Source: Vescimonas coprocola (lineage in GTDB: Bacteria > Bacillota > Clostridia > Oscillospirales > Oscillospiraceae). From it: DNA of 64,000 nucleotides. Location: contig NZ_AP023418.1 in the NCBI RefSeq assembly GCF_018408575.1, positions 1,578,415 to 1,642,414 on the forward strand. Direction: 5' to 3'. A model generated the notes under the pieces. That model saw only the letters and a program-made list of their open reading frames with translations. It was not told where the DNA came from and searched no databases. This document shows, one piece after another, positions 17,250 to 26,008 of the stretch (the stretch's first letter is position 1; each line of letters starts with the position of its first letter). A program made the translations under genes and the position numbers.

Positions 17250-17293
17250 TTGACAGTTTTAACTGTATCTGTTATAATCACAGTATAAACTGT
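17250..17293 (+). promoter_or_regulatory. Promoter with two identical-pattern operators for rhodanese/Rrf2 unit
   Basis: A consensus promoter reads TTGACA (17250-17255), 17 bases, TATAAT (17273-17278). Two copies of ACAGT-N4-ACTGT flank the -10, at 17253-17266 (overlapping the -35) and 17280-17293, both followed by ATC. Their spacing (27 bases centre to centre) and position suggest a dimeric repressor, most simply the Rrf2 protein encoded as the second gene of this unit. Confidence 0.75.
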
Positions 17294-17328
17294 ATCAGTA
17301 GCGAACACAGTTACATTGGAGGTTGATT

Positions 17329-17751
17329 ATGCGTCAGATATTACTTTTTGCGGCACTTGCCGCCTCGCTTGCGCTGCTGAGCGGCTGCGCGCTGTCCAAG
17401 GCAAAAGAAGACAAGGCGGAGGATATGCCCGACAAGGCGGCGTATCATAAGATCAGCGCCGAGGAAGCCTATGAGATGATGGCCTCGCAGGAGGTCGTGG
17501 TGGTGGACGTCCGCACCCGGGAGGAATACGACGTCGGACATATTGAAAACGCCGTTCTTGTCCCCAACGAAAGCATCGGGAGCGAAATGCCCGAGGCGCT
17601 GCCCGACAAGGAAGCCACGCTGCTGATCTACTGCCGCAGCGGCCGCCGCAGCAAGGACGCCGCGGAAAAGCTGCTGAAGCTGGGGTATCAGAACGTCTAC
17701 GACTTCGGCGGCGTCATCGACTGGCCCTACAAGCTTGTGAAGGAGGGGTAA
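17329..17751 (+). CDS. Rhodanese-domain lipoprotein
   Basis: This 140-residue exported lipoprotein has lipobox LLSGC (Cys20) followed by a single rhodanese domain: VVDVRTREEYDVGHIENA at 58-75 and the active-site loop YCRSGRRSKDAA with Cys102. It would bind or transfer sulfane sulfur outside the membrane. ATG 17329 follows GGAGGTTG. The next gene, an Rrf2 regulator, starts two bases after its stop, and two repeats at the promoter suggest that regulator controls both. Confidence 0.87.
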   Translation: MRQILLFAALAASLALLSGCALSKAKEDKAEDMPDKAAYHKISAEEAYEMMASQEVVVVDVRTREEYDVGHIENAVLVPNESIGSEMPEALPDKEATLLIYCRSGRRSKDAAEKLLKLGYQNVYDFGGVIDWPYKLVKEG

Positions 17752-17753
17752 GA

Positions 17754-18245
17754 GTGGACAGTTCTTTTAATCTGGCCGTCCATGCGCTGATCTGCCTGAG
17801 CCACAGTGGACGCTCCCTCAGCAGCGAAGCGCTGGCGGAGAACATCTGCACCAACCCCACCCGCGTTCGCCGGGTGCTGGCGGGGCTGAAAAAGGCGGGA
17901 ATGGTGGAGACCCGGGAGGGCTTGGACGGCGGCTATCGCCTTTGCACCGACCCCGCAGCCCTTTCTCTCCGGCAGGTGGCGGAGGCGATAAATACCCGCT
18001 TTGTGGACTGTGCGTGGCACAGCGGCGACATTGACCGGGACTGCTCCATCTGCTCTGGCATGGCGGGCGTGATGGATGCGCTGTACCGGAGCATGAATGA
18101 GGAATGCACCGCCTATCTCTCGCACATTACGATCACGGATATTGAAACACAGCTTTTTACACAGAAAGGGGTTTTGCAAATGGATGAAGCAGCTACGGTC
18201 TGTAGAGATCGGCAGGACAGCGTCAGCTCGTACAATCTGATTTGA
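17754..18245 (+). CDS. Rrf2-family transcriptional regulator
   Basis: This 163-residue winged-helix repressor has the N-terminal Rrf2 helix-turn-helix (SLNLAVHA-like start, LAENICTNPTRVRRVLAGLKKAGMV, GGYRL wing). Cysteines in the FVDCAWHSG and DRDCSICSG segments could bind an Fe-S cluster or sense sulfane sulfur or disulfide state. GTG 17754 follows GGAGGGG. It is cotranscribed with the rhodanese lipoprotein, whose promoter carries paired ACAGT-N4-ACTGT sites, so autoregulation is likely. Confidence 0.87.
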   Translation: MDSSFNLAVHALICLSHSGRSLSSEALAENICTNPTRVRRVLAGLKKAGMVETREGLDGGYRLCTDPAALSLRQVAEAINTRFVDCAWHSGDIDRDCSICSGMAGVMDALYRSMNEECTAYLSHITITDIETQLFTQKGVLQMDEAATVCRDRQDSVSSYNLI

Positions 18246-18362
18246 TCATACCCACAGTCGCTTTGGCTCTTGGTATTTTCTGTTTGAACTCCAAAAGCTT
18301 TGCAGAGCTCAAGGAGCCTAATCGTACAACCAGAGCAGCGCCGCGCCGATTTTCTCAAATTA

Positions 18363-18404
18363 TGTGACGCCGTCACAGTAAAACCGCTTGTCACGCAGTA
18401 TACT
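18363..18404 (+). promoter_or_regulatory. CRP/FNR-type site and -10 box of the thioredoxin operon
   Basis: The perfect palindrome TGTGAC-GCC-GTCACA (18363-18377) is centred 34 bases upstream of the end of a -10 box TATACT (18399-18404). This puts it about 41 bases before the expected start of transcription. No -35 is visible. This is the layout of a class II activator site. The same palindrome with the same spacing precedes the operon starting at 33668. Confidence 0.75.
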
Positions 18405-18435
18405 ATACCCAAACAAAGGAAAGGAGCTGACAGAT

Positions 18436-18759
18436 ATGGCAGCTATGAATATGAATCAGGAGCAGTTTGAGCAGGCGATCCGGGAGGAAAAGCCCGTTTT
18501 GGTGGATTTCTGGGCGCCCTGGTGCGGCTACTGCCGGAGGATCGGCCCTGCGTATGAGAAGATCGGAGAGGAATATGCGGACAGCCTCGTTGTCGGCAAG
18601 ATCAATATTGACGAGGAGCCGCGGCTGGCGGGGGCCGAGGGGATCGCGGTCATCCCAACTCTGGTGCTGTACCGAAACGGAAAGGCCGTGGATTCCGTCA
18701 CCGCACCCGGCTCAAAGGCAGAGATCGACCGTTTCATTCAGGAAGCCTTGGCGAAATAA
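18436..18759 (+). CDS. trxA: Thioredoxin
   Basis: This 107-residue thioredoxin has the active site WAPWCGYCRR near residues 28-37, where the usual WCGPC reads WCGYC, and the cis-proline loop AVIPTLVLYRNG. AAAGGAAAGGAG precedes ATG 18436. It is directly followed by a thioredoxin reductase gene, which is frameshifted, so both halves of an NADPH-type thiol-reducing system are encoded together. A CRP/FNR-like site lies at the promoter. Confidence 0.93.
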   Translation: MAAMNMNQEQFEQAIREEKPVLVDFWAPWCGYCRRIGPAYEKIGEEYADSLVVGKINIDEEPRLAGAEGIAVIPTLVLYRNGKAVDSVTAPGSKAEIDRFIQEALAK

Positions 18760-18773
18760 CGGGGGGTTCAGAT

Positions 18774-19704
18774 ATGAACAACAATCATGTTTATGATATG
18801 CTCGTGGTGGGCGGCGGCCCAGGCGGCTACACCGCCGCCCTGTACGCGGCACGGGCGGGGGCTGGACACCATCGTGCTGGAAAAACTGTCCGCCGGTGGG
18901 CAGATGGCACTGACCGAGCAGATCGACAACTATCCCGGCTTTGAGGACGGGATCGACGGCTTCTCTCTGGCGGAGAAGATGCAAAAGCAGGCGGAGCGCT
19001 TCGGGGTACGCAGCGAATACGCAGAAGTCCTCCGCATGGATCTGACGGCGGTTCCCAAGCTCTTGGAAACCAGTGAGGGGATCTTCCGGGGGAAAACCGT
19101 GGTGCTGGCCACCGGCGCAGACCCCAGAACGCTGGGCGTAGCCGGAGAGGCGGAGCTGTTGGGCCGGGGCGTGGCCTACTGCGCCGCCTGCGACGGGATG
19201 TTTTACAAGGGCAAAACGGTGGTCGTGGTGGGCGGCGGCAATTCCGCCGCGGCAGATGCCCTCCTTCTCAGCCGCGTGGCAAAAAAGGTGATCCTCGTCC
19301 ACCGCAGAGACACCCTGCGGGCCACCAAGATCTATCACGAGCCGCTGGCACAGGCCGAAAACGTGGAATTCCGTTGGAACAGCACCGTTTCCGCGCTGCT
19401 TTCCGGGGACAGGCTGACCGGCGTTCGCCTGCGGGACACCGTTACCGGTGAGGAAAGCGTGGTGGACTGCGACGGCGTATTTGTCAGCGTGGGCCGACAG
19501 CCCGCCACGGCGCTGGCGGCGGGTCAGCTATCGCTGGACAAGGGCGGCTATATCGTGGCCGGAGAGACCACGGAGACCAGCGTTCCCGGCGTTTACGCCG
19601 TGGGCGATGTGCGGACGAAGCCTCTCCGTCAGGTGGTCACCGCCGTGGCGGACGGCGCAGTGGCAGTCCACATGGCGGAAAAATATATCGCGGAAAACCG
19701 ATAA
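18774..19704 (+). pseudogene. trxB: Thioredoxin reductase, frameshifted near the 5' end
   Basis: The N-terminus from ATG 18774 (YDMLVVGGGPGGYTAALYAARAG) is the FAD-binding motif. The rest (LDTIVLEKLSAGGQMALTEQIDNY, redox site YCAACDGMFYKGK, NADPH loop VVGGGNSAAADA, GVYAVGDVRTKPLRQV) lies in the +1 frame. The switch falls in a run of five G at 18857-18861; four G would give a continuous gene of about 309 residues. It could be a sequencing error, a true mutation or slippage. Apart from this the protein is complete and pairs with the thioredoxin upstream. Confidence 0.85.
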
Positions 19705-19880
19705 GGGAGGTAGATTGAAAAAGCCGTGTTTAAGGTCAGGCCGGATACGACCGCAGTGGGGATGCCGACATATCTGCAAGGCAAACTGCCAGAGTGATGG
19801 CAGATAAGATAACCCATGTAAGATCGGGAGATATGTTGTCTCTCCATATCCAGTCCACGCAACAGTGAGCAACTGAACAC

Positions 19881-19917
19881 AAAACACAGCCACAGATGTA
19901 CTCTGCGGCTGTGTTTT
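19881..19917. terminator. Bidirectional terminator between trxB and the flavo-diiron gene
   Basis: Complementary arms AAAACACAGCCACAGA and TCTGCGGCTGTGTTTT (one mismatch) form a stem with A- and T-rich ends. This suits termination of trxB on the plus strand and of the convergent gene on the minus strand. Confidence 0.75.
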
Positions 19918-20063
19918 TATGCGTTCTCAAGACTCCGGTCTCGCCCCACACCACATCGTGACCTCAACCTGAGATGACGGTACTCTGCCCTTGGGACATA
20001 AAGCAAATGAGTAAGACCATCATCTGTACGAGAATAGCTGCAATAGCTGCGGTTTGTTGCAGC

Positions 20064-21245
20064 TTATTCCGCACAGAGCTCAGCCACCAGAGCATCCATC
20101 TGCGCCTCACTGGTTTGGTTCAGTGCGCCGCGCAGCGATACCTCCGTTTCACACAGTCGGAGTTCCTTCATCTTTTCCAACTCGGCGCGCATCAGCCGCG
20201 CGGCAGCAGGGGCCCATGAGCCGTTTTCCATGAGGCCGATCCGGCGGTTTCGGAATCCCTTTGTCTGTAAATGTTCCAAAAACTCCTTCATGGGCGGGAA
20301 CAGTCCTCCGTCATAAGTGGAGCAGGCCAACACCAGTTTCCCACAGTAGAATGCGCTGGTCACGGCATAGGAAAGGTCTGTTGCCGTCAGATCGCACATG
20401 GTGACTCGTACACCTTTTCCCTCCAGTTTGCTCTTGAGGGCCTCCGATGCATATGCGGTATTTCCATGGATGGATGCGTGAGCGATCAGGATGCCCTCCG
20501 GTTCTTCCGGTTTCCATTGTGACCAGAGATCATAGAGCCGCAGATACTCCCCCAAGTCTTCTGTGAGCATGGGGCCATGGAGCGGGCAGATCGTTTTGAT
20601 TTCCAGCGCGGAGATTTTTTTCAGCAGCGCCTGCACCTGTGCGCCATACTTTCCGACGATGTTGTAATAATACCGCCGGGCCTGCGGCGCCCAGGGGGCA
20701 CGGACAGTCCGCTCCAGTGCGCCGAAGCGGCCGAAGGCATCTGCTGAAAACAGGATCTTTTCCGTTTCCTCATACGCTGCCATCACCTCCGGCCAGTGTA
20801 CCATCGGTGCCAGCAGGAAGCACAGCCGGTGTGAGCCCAGAGAGATCGTGCTGCCCTCGCCAACCTCCAGCATACGCTCTTCCGGCAATGCACCTGTGCC
20901 GAAGAACTGCTTGATCAGGGTAAATGTTTTTGCGTTTCCCACGATCTTCATCTCCGGGTACTCTTGCGCTATCCGCATGAGGCTGCCGGAATGATCCGGC
21001 TCCATGTGTGTGACCACAAGATAGTCGGGGCTGCGCCCCTCCAACGCCTGCGCTACATTGGAAAGCCATTCCTCCGCCGCCCGTGCGTCCACGCTGTCCA
21101 TCACGGCGATCTTCTCATCCAGAATGATATAGGAGTTGTAGCTCACTCCCATAGGTTGGACGGGGTACTGGTTTTCAAAGAGTGCCAATGTGTTATCATC
21201 CGCCCCTACATAGCGGATGGCATCTGTTACCGTTCGGATAGCCAT
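20064..21245 (-). CDS. Flavo-diiron protein, FprA type (copy 1)
   Basis: This 393-residue class A flavo-diiron protein reduces O2 to water and/or NO to N2O. The N-terminal metallo-beta-lactamase-like domain shows the diiron ligand series HMEPDHSG (near 80), MVHWPE, SADAFG and CPLHGP. The C-terminal flavodoxin domain starts at LIAHASIHGNTAYASEAL near 255 and binds FMN. Electrons usually arrive through rubredoxin, and several rubredoxin sources are encoded in this island. It is followed by a bidirectional hairpin. A second copy lies at 26009-27220. Confidence 0.93.
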   Translation of the reverse strand: MAIRTVTDAIRYVGADDNTLALFENQYPVQPMGVSYNSYIILDEKIAVMDSVDARAAEEWLSNVAQALEGRSPDYLVVTHMEPDHSGSLMRIAQEYPEMKIVGNAKTFTLIKQFFGTGALPEERMLEVGEGSTISLGSHRLCFLLAPMVHWPEVMAAYEETEKILFSADAFGRFGALERTVRAPWAPQARRYYYNIVGKYGAQVQALLKKISALEIKTICPLHGPMLTEDLGEYLRLYDLWSQWKPEEPEGILIAHASIHGNTAYASEALKSKLEGKGVRVTMCDLTATDLSYAVTSAFYCGKLVLACSTYDGGLFPPMKEFLEHLQTKGFRNRRIGLMENGSWAPAAARLMRAELEKMKELRLCETEVSLRGALNQTSEAQMDALVAELCAE

Positions 21246-21373
21246 ATAAAAAATACCTCCTATTTTCCTTACTCAGACTCTGACTGATAGGTTCTTCTTT
21301 TCTAACGGAACATACGCTCAACTGCGGATCGACGGTCGCGCATTTTACCGTTGCCTTGCTTCCCACAGAGTCG

Positions 21374-22237
21374 TTACATGTGGTACACCGCAGCGGAGCG
21401 AAGTCCTTCCGGCAGGCCGTCGGGCGCAGCAGGTGAAAGTTCCCAGCGTACCTGCCCCGCCCACTGGGAGGCGACGGCGGAGAAGTGGAGCATGACAATA
21501 CCGAGATCCAATGCGGCATCCAAATTATCGGTGTAGGCATCCTCCTGCTGCACCAAATAGACGCTGTGATCCTGCACAAGGAAGCCATAGGGCTGACGAT
21601 TGAGATAGCTGGGGGAGAGCGAAGCGGCGTAGAAGGACTGCCAGAGCATATCGTCGTAGAAGTCCATCATCTCGTCAAGCCCAGACTTGTTGCTCCAGCT
21701 CCCCATGTGAACCAAATCATGCACGCCCTTTTTGGGCGCGTAGTACTGCTGCTCAGCCCGCACATCGATCTGAGCCATACTTAGGATATTCAGCCGCAGC
21801 TTTTTTGCGGTCTTTTCCCCGTAGCCAAAGGCAACGATTGCCGCCACCTCTAACGGGGTGGTGAGAGAAAGTGCCTTTTTGATTTTGTCGCTGTCGGTGA
21901 AGGTCATCCAGCAGGTGTCAATGTCCAACTCAGTCAGCTTGAGGACGAGATCTTCCATCATGTAGCCGGCGTTGATGGCCGCATAGGAATGCGGGGCAGA
22001 CATAAGGAGCAGGTAGTGCGGTGCTCCGATGAGAAATTGCTTATAGCCCGCTGAGCTCTCCAGTGCCGGCTGTGCATCCTTGTCCAAGACGATCAACTCC
22101 GTTGCAATCTCCGGGACAAGACGGGGGCAGGTCTTTTCATAGTAGGATCGGAGCTGGCCGATAGCCTCGCTCGGAACTTCCTTTTCGCGGAATGCGTGAA
22201 CGGATCTGCGATTTTGAATCATAGCGCTGTAATTCAT
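21374..22237 (-). CDS. Nitroreductase-family FMN protein
   Basis: This 287-residue protein has the nitroreductase fold of the TM1586 subgroup. It starts MNYSAMIQNRRSVHAFREKEV (cut here, Arg-rich FMN phosphate site), with a central LIGAPHYLLLMSAP and a second SPSYLNRQPYGF block equivalent to a duplicated half. It would reduce flavin-accessible substrates with NAD(P)H; the natural substrate is unknown. AGGAGG precedes ATG 22237. It lies 35 bases after nrdB in the same direction, as the third gene of the ribonucleotide reductase operon. Confidence 0.8.
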   Translation of the reverse strand: MNYSAMIQNRRSVHAFREKEVPSEAIGQLRSYYEKTCPRLVPEIATELIVLDKDAQPALESSAGYKQFLIGAPHYLLLMSAPHSYAAINAGYMMEDLVLKLTELDIDTCWMTFTDSDKIKKALSLTTPLEVAAIVAFGYGEKTAKKLRLNILSMAQIDVRAEQQYYAPKKGVHDLVHMGSWSNKSGLDEMMDFYDDMLWQSFYAASLSPSYLNRQPYGFLVQDHSVYLVQQEDAYTDNLDAALDLGIVMLHFSAVASQWAGQVRWELSPAAPDGLPEGLRSAAVYHM

Positions 22238-22272
22238 AGTGGTATCCTCCTATTCTGATGTCTTTGGTTTTC

Positions 22273-23316
22273 TTATAAATCGTCTATCAGTGCGGTGCTC
22301 TTGGCGTAGGCGGTACTGCGTGCCTCAAAGAAATCGGTCTTGACCATGTTGGCGTCGGCGTACTGGCTGACCCATTCCATGCTCTCCGGTTCGCTCTCAA
22401 AGCCCGGATACAATGCGGGATAGCCAAGGCTCGTCCAGCGAAGATTACCGAGATAGCGGATGTAATCGCTGATCATCTGCCGGTTCAGCCCGGGGATGTC
22501 GTCGCCGATCACATAATACCCCCAGGCGATCTCCTGCTCCACGCCCTCACGCATCATCTCGCGCAGCTCTTGTACGCTCTCGGCGGTGAACAACTCCGGC
22601 TGCTCCTTTTGCAGCTCCGTGATGATATTGCGGAACAGCCACAAGTGCGTGTTCTCATCGCGGTTGATGTAGCGAATCTCCTGCGCCGAACCGGACATCT
22701 TCCCGTTTCGGGAGAGATTGTAGAAGAACATAAAACCGCTGTAAAAATAGATGCCCTCCAAAATATAGTTCGCCATCATCACGCGCAGCAGCGTGGGAGC
22801 GTCCTTCCGCTCCTGAAACTCGTTGTAGCAGTTCCCAATGAAGGTGTTGCGGCGCAACAGATGCTCGTCCGTTTTCCATTGGTAAAGGATGTCATTGCGC
22901 TCCACGGGGGAACAGATGGTGTCGAGCATATAGCTGTAGCTCTGTGAGTGGACACACTCCTGAAACGCCTGAATGGACAGGCAGAGATTGACCTCGTTGG
23001 CGGTAATGTAGGCACCGATATTAGGCAAGTTCGCTGTCTGAATGGAATCCAAAAAGACAAGAAAACTCAGAATTTTATCGTAGGCGCTGCGCTCGGCTGA
23101 CAGTAGGCGGGGATAGTCCTTCACATCCTGCGAGAGATTGATCTCCTCAGGGATCCAAAAGTTGTTCATGGCCTGCCGGTACCAGTCGCTGACCCAAGCG
23201 TACTTCATATTGTTGAAGTCGTTGAGGTTGGTGGTATTGCCGCCGATCATGCGCCGCAGGCGCACATCAGGGTCGCCCTCCGGGTTAAAGAGGGGCTTTT
23301 TCTTCAGTTCCGTCAT
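22273..23316 (-). CDS. nrdB: Class I ribonucleotide reductase, beta subunit
   Basis: This 347-residue radical-generating subunit keeps all six metal ligands in order: Asp in FLDSIQ (about 90), ExxH in QECVHSQSY (about 120-123), Glu in LEGIYF (about 187) and E/H in RDENTHLW (about 220). The Tyr of SQSY is in place for a tyrosyl radical. Assembly of such a cofactor needs O2 or a flavodoxin partner. AAGGAGG precedes ATG 23316, ten bases after nrdA. Possessing this enzyme implies DNA precursor synthesis under some oxygen. Confidence 0.93.
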   Translation of the reverse strand: MTELKKKPLFNPEGDPDVRLRRMIGGNTTNLNDFNNMKYAWVSDWYRQAMNNFWIPEEINLSQDVKDYPRLLSAERSAYDKILSFLVFLDSIQTANLPNIGAYITANEVNLCLSIQAFQECVHSQSYSYMLDTICSPVERNDILYQWKTDEHLLRRNTFIGNCYNEFQERKDAPTLLRVMMANYILEGIYFYSGFMFFYNLSRNGKMSGSAQEIRYINRDENTHLWLFRNIITELQKEQPELFTAESVQELREMMREGVEQEIAWGYYVIGDDIPGLNRQMISDYIRYLGNLRWTSLGYPALYPGFESEPESMEWVSQYADANMVKTDFFEARSTAYAKSTALIDDL

Positions 23317-23326
23317 GCTATCCTCC

Positions 23327-25843
23327 TTATGACGAGCAGCTTTCGCAGTCCTCGACCTCAAGGGACTTGCTGCGGATGTAGTAGATCGTCTTGACGCCGC
23401 TGCGCCACGCATCCAGATACAGCGCCAGTACCTGCCGCATGGTGTAGTCGTTGGTGATATACAGGTTCATGCTCTGAGCCTGATCGATGTGCCGCTGGCG
23501 CACGCCTGCGGCCCGTACCGACCAGCTTTGGTCGATCAGATGCGCCGCCTTATAGTACCACCATGTATCCATAGAAAGCTCAGGGGCAACGCGGGGCAGC
23601 ATGCTGCCCTTTTTCTCCTCTAAGAAGAATTTCTTCATAATTGGGTCGATGCCCGCCGACGTGCCGGAGAGGATAGATGTGCTGGAGGTCGGTGCGACCG
23701 CCAGCAGATAGGCGTTGCGCATTCCCTGCACCGCCACCGTTTTCGCAAGCGCCTGCCACTTTTCGGAGGTATAACCCCGCTTTTCAAAATACGCGCCCGT
23801 CTGCCAGTCGCTGCCCTCAAAGAGCGTGTAATGACCCTTTTCCCGTGCCAGTGCTGTGTCCGCCTTGACGGCGGCGTAGTTGATGAGCTCGAACACTGCG
23901 TCGGTGAAGGCAAGGTGCTCATCGCTCTCCCAGCGGATGCCGCGCTTTGCCAGCATGTGGTGGTAGCCGCTGACGCCCAGACCGATGCTGCGGTACTTCT
24001 GATTGGTAAGCCGCGCGTATTCCAACGGGTAGAAGTTGAGGTCGATCACATTATCCAGTGCGCGGATGGCCGTTTCCACCGTGCGTTCCATATAGGCCTC
24101 GTCCTCCACCGGCAGATTACCGAGAGACAGACTCGCCAGGTTGCAGACCACAAACTCACCTGGGCGTGTAGCCGTCACCACCACTGTGTCGCCGTTCTCC
24201 GTGTGCACCTCAGTGCTGATATGCTCGATGGGCGCCATGTTCTGTGCGATCTCCGTGCAGAGATTGGAGCAATAGATCATTCCCGTGTGGCCGTTTGGGT
24301 TCATACGATTTACGCTGTCGCGGTTGAAGGCGAAGGGCGTGCCGGTCTCCACTGCCGAGCGAAGCACCAGCCGCACGATGTCCTTGACGGTGACGCTGCG
24401 CTTTTCGATGCGCGGGTCATTGACGCAGTCCAGATACCGCTTCTCCCATTCCGTACCCCAGTAATCCTCCAGCGCGTAGCCCTTGACCGTGAGGATCTCA
24501 TGCGGACACATGAGATGCCACGGCGCGTCTATGTTCTCCTCCGCCAGTCGCCAGAAGAGATCCGGATAGCACACGGCGGGAAACACATCATGCGCCTTCA
24601 TGCGGTCGTCGCCGTTGTTAGTGCGCAGTTGAAGGAATTCCGGCAGATCCCGGTGCCATGCGTCTAAGTAAACCGCCACAGCGCCCTGCCGCATCCCCAA
24701 CTGATCCACCGCCACGGCGGTGTCGTTGACCAGCCGGATCCAGCGGATAACACCGCCCGCCGCCCCTTGAAAGCCGCGGATGGTGCTGCCTGCAGCGCGC
24801 ACCTTACCGAAGTACATTCCCATTCCACCGCCGAATTTAGAGACCTTTGCGAAGTTGTCCAGCGAGCGGTAGATGCCGTCCAGACTGTCCGGCACAGTGT
24901 CCACAAAGCAGCTTGAAAGCTGATGGTAGGGCTTTCGTGCGTTGGACATGGTAGGTGTCGCCATCGTGACCTCCATACGGCTGAGCATATCGTAAAAGCG
25001 TTTTACCCACCCCATGCGGTCAGAGCCTTCGTTCATAGCAAGATGCAGCGCGATACCCAAAAACATCTCCTGCGGTGTTTCCAGCGGCACGCGGCTGCGT
25101 GACTGGATCACATAGCGTTTGAGCAGCAGGTCAAGGCCGGAGTAGGTGAACAGCTCGTCCCGTTCCGGGCAGAGAAAGTCCTCCGCCATGGCGATCTCCT
25201 CGTGGGTATAGTGGGCAAGAATATAGTCACCGTAGAGTCCCTTATCCGTCAGATAGCGAAGCCTGCCATAGAGGTCGCCGATGCCGCGCCCCTCCCATTC
25301 CTGTGCGTTGCGACAGCGAAAGGAGTGGTTCAGAAGCCGCGCCGCGATGAACTCCCACTTGGGTGCCTCTGCCGTAGTCAGCTCTACCGCTGCCTTGGTC
25401 AGTGCCTCAGCCCGCTCATCCTCCGTCATGCCCGGGCGACAGAAGCTCTCAAACTTCATTTGAAGCGCCGCGAGGGAGTAGATTTCCTCGGTAAAATCCA
25501 TCTGGATACGGCGCAGCACCTCGTCAAGCGAGTTATCCCCCACCGTCTGCGCGATGGTATGCCGGACGCGGCGCAGCGCAGACCGCTTTTCGCGATAGAG
25601 GATGTACGCCTTGGCCACCTCATAGTGTCCGCGCTCCATGAGCGTCCGCTCCACCTCGTCCTGCACACGCTCCACGGTGAGCGGCGCTGCGGCGGCGAGG
25701 TTGTCGAGAACGGCGGCGAGGATATCATTCAGTTCTCTGCTCCCGATCTCCAACCCCTGTCCATCAAACGCTTTCTTCATGGCGTTGAAAATTTTCTCCT
25801 GTTGAAAGGGAACAGACTTCCCGTTTCGTTTTCTGATCTCCAT
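23327..25843 (-). CDS. nrdA: Class I ribonucleotide reductase, alpha subunit
   Basis: This 838-residue catalytic subunit reduces ribonucleotides to deoxyribonucleotides. It has an N-terminal ATP-cone (EIRKRNGKSVPFQQEKI), substrate-reducing cysteines in SSCFVDT (about 312) and VVCNLASLSLG (about 566), the radical site NLCTEIAQN with Cys near 527, and a C-terminal thioredoxin-reducible pair in DCESCSS. ATG 25843 behind AGAGGA is the likely start; an in-frame GTG lies nine codons upstream. It forms an operon with nrdB and a nitroreductase. Thioredoxins encoded on both sides could supply its electrons. Confidence 0.93.
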   Translation of the reverse strand: MEIRKRNGKSVPFQQEKIFNAMKKAFDGQGLEIGSRELNDILAAVLDNLAAAAPLTVERVQDEVERTLMERGHYEVAKAYILYREKRSALRRVRHTIAQTVGDNSLDEVLRRIQMDFTEEIYSLAALQMKFESFCRPGMTEDERAEALTKAAVELTTAEAPKWEFIAARLLNHSFRCRNAQEWEGRGIGDLYGRLRYLTDKGLYGDYILAHYTHEEIAMAEDFLCPERDELFTYSGLDLLLKRYVIQSRSRVPLETPQEMFLGIALHLAMNEGSDRMGWVKRFYDMLSRMEVTMATPTMSNARKPYHQLSSCFVDTVPDSLDGIYRSLDNFAKVSKFGGGMGMYFGKVRAAGSTIRGFQGAAGGVIRWIRLVNDTAVAVDQLGMRQGAVAVYLDAWHRDLPEFLQLRTNNGDDRMKAHDVFPAVCYPDLFWRLAEENIDAPWHLMCPHEILTVKGYALEDYWGTEWEKRYLDCVNDPRIEKRSVTVKDIVRLVLRSAVETGTPFAFNRDSVNRMNPNGHTGMIYCSNLCTEIAQNMAPIEHISTEVHTENGDTVVVTATRPGEFVVCNLASLSLGNLPVEDEAYMERTVETAIRALDNVIDLNFYPLEYARLTNQKYRSIGLGVSGYHHMLAKRGIRWESDEHLAFTDAVFELINYAAVKADTALAREKGHYTLFEGSDWQTGAYFEKRGYTSEKWQALAKTVAVQGMRNAYLLAVAPTSSTSILSGTSAGIDPIMKKFFLEEKKGSMLPRVAPELSMDTWWYYKAAHLIDQSWSVRAAGVRQRHIDQAQSMNLYITNDYTMRQVLALYLDAWRSGVKTIYYIRSKSLEVEDCESCSS

Positions 25844-25889
25844 TTCGATCCTCTCATCTTCTCCGGTCACTTCTCATGTCCTTTTGGGC

Positions 25890-25933
25890 AAAGAGCGGGC
25901 AAGCGCAGTATCACGCTTGCCCGCTCTGTTTTT
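25890..25933. terminator. Bidirectional terminator after the second flavo-diiron gene
   Basis: A perfect stem of about 14 bp (AGAGCGGGCAAGCG / CGCTTGCCCGCTCT) separates the end of the Rrf2 to flavo-diiron operon from the promoter side of nrdA. T-rich tracts flank it, with five T on the plus side. Confidence 0.8.
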
Positions 25934-26008
25934 GAAAGCCGGTTTTTCTGCAGCCGACACGGCGGGGCTGTTTGTTATCTGTTGTCTTGGTTTTGGCTTT
26001 CCTGCCAG

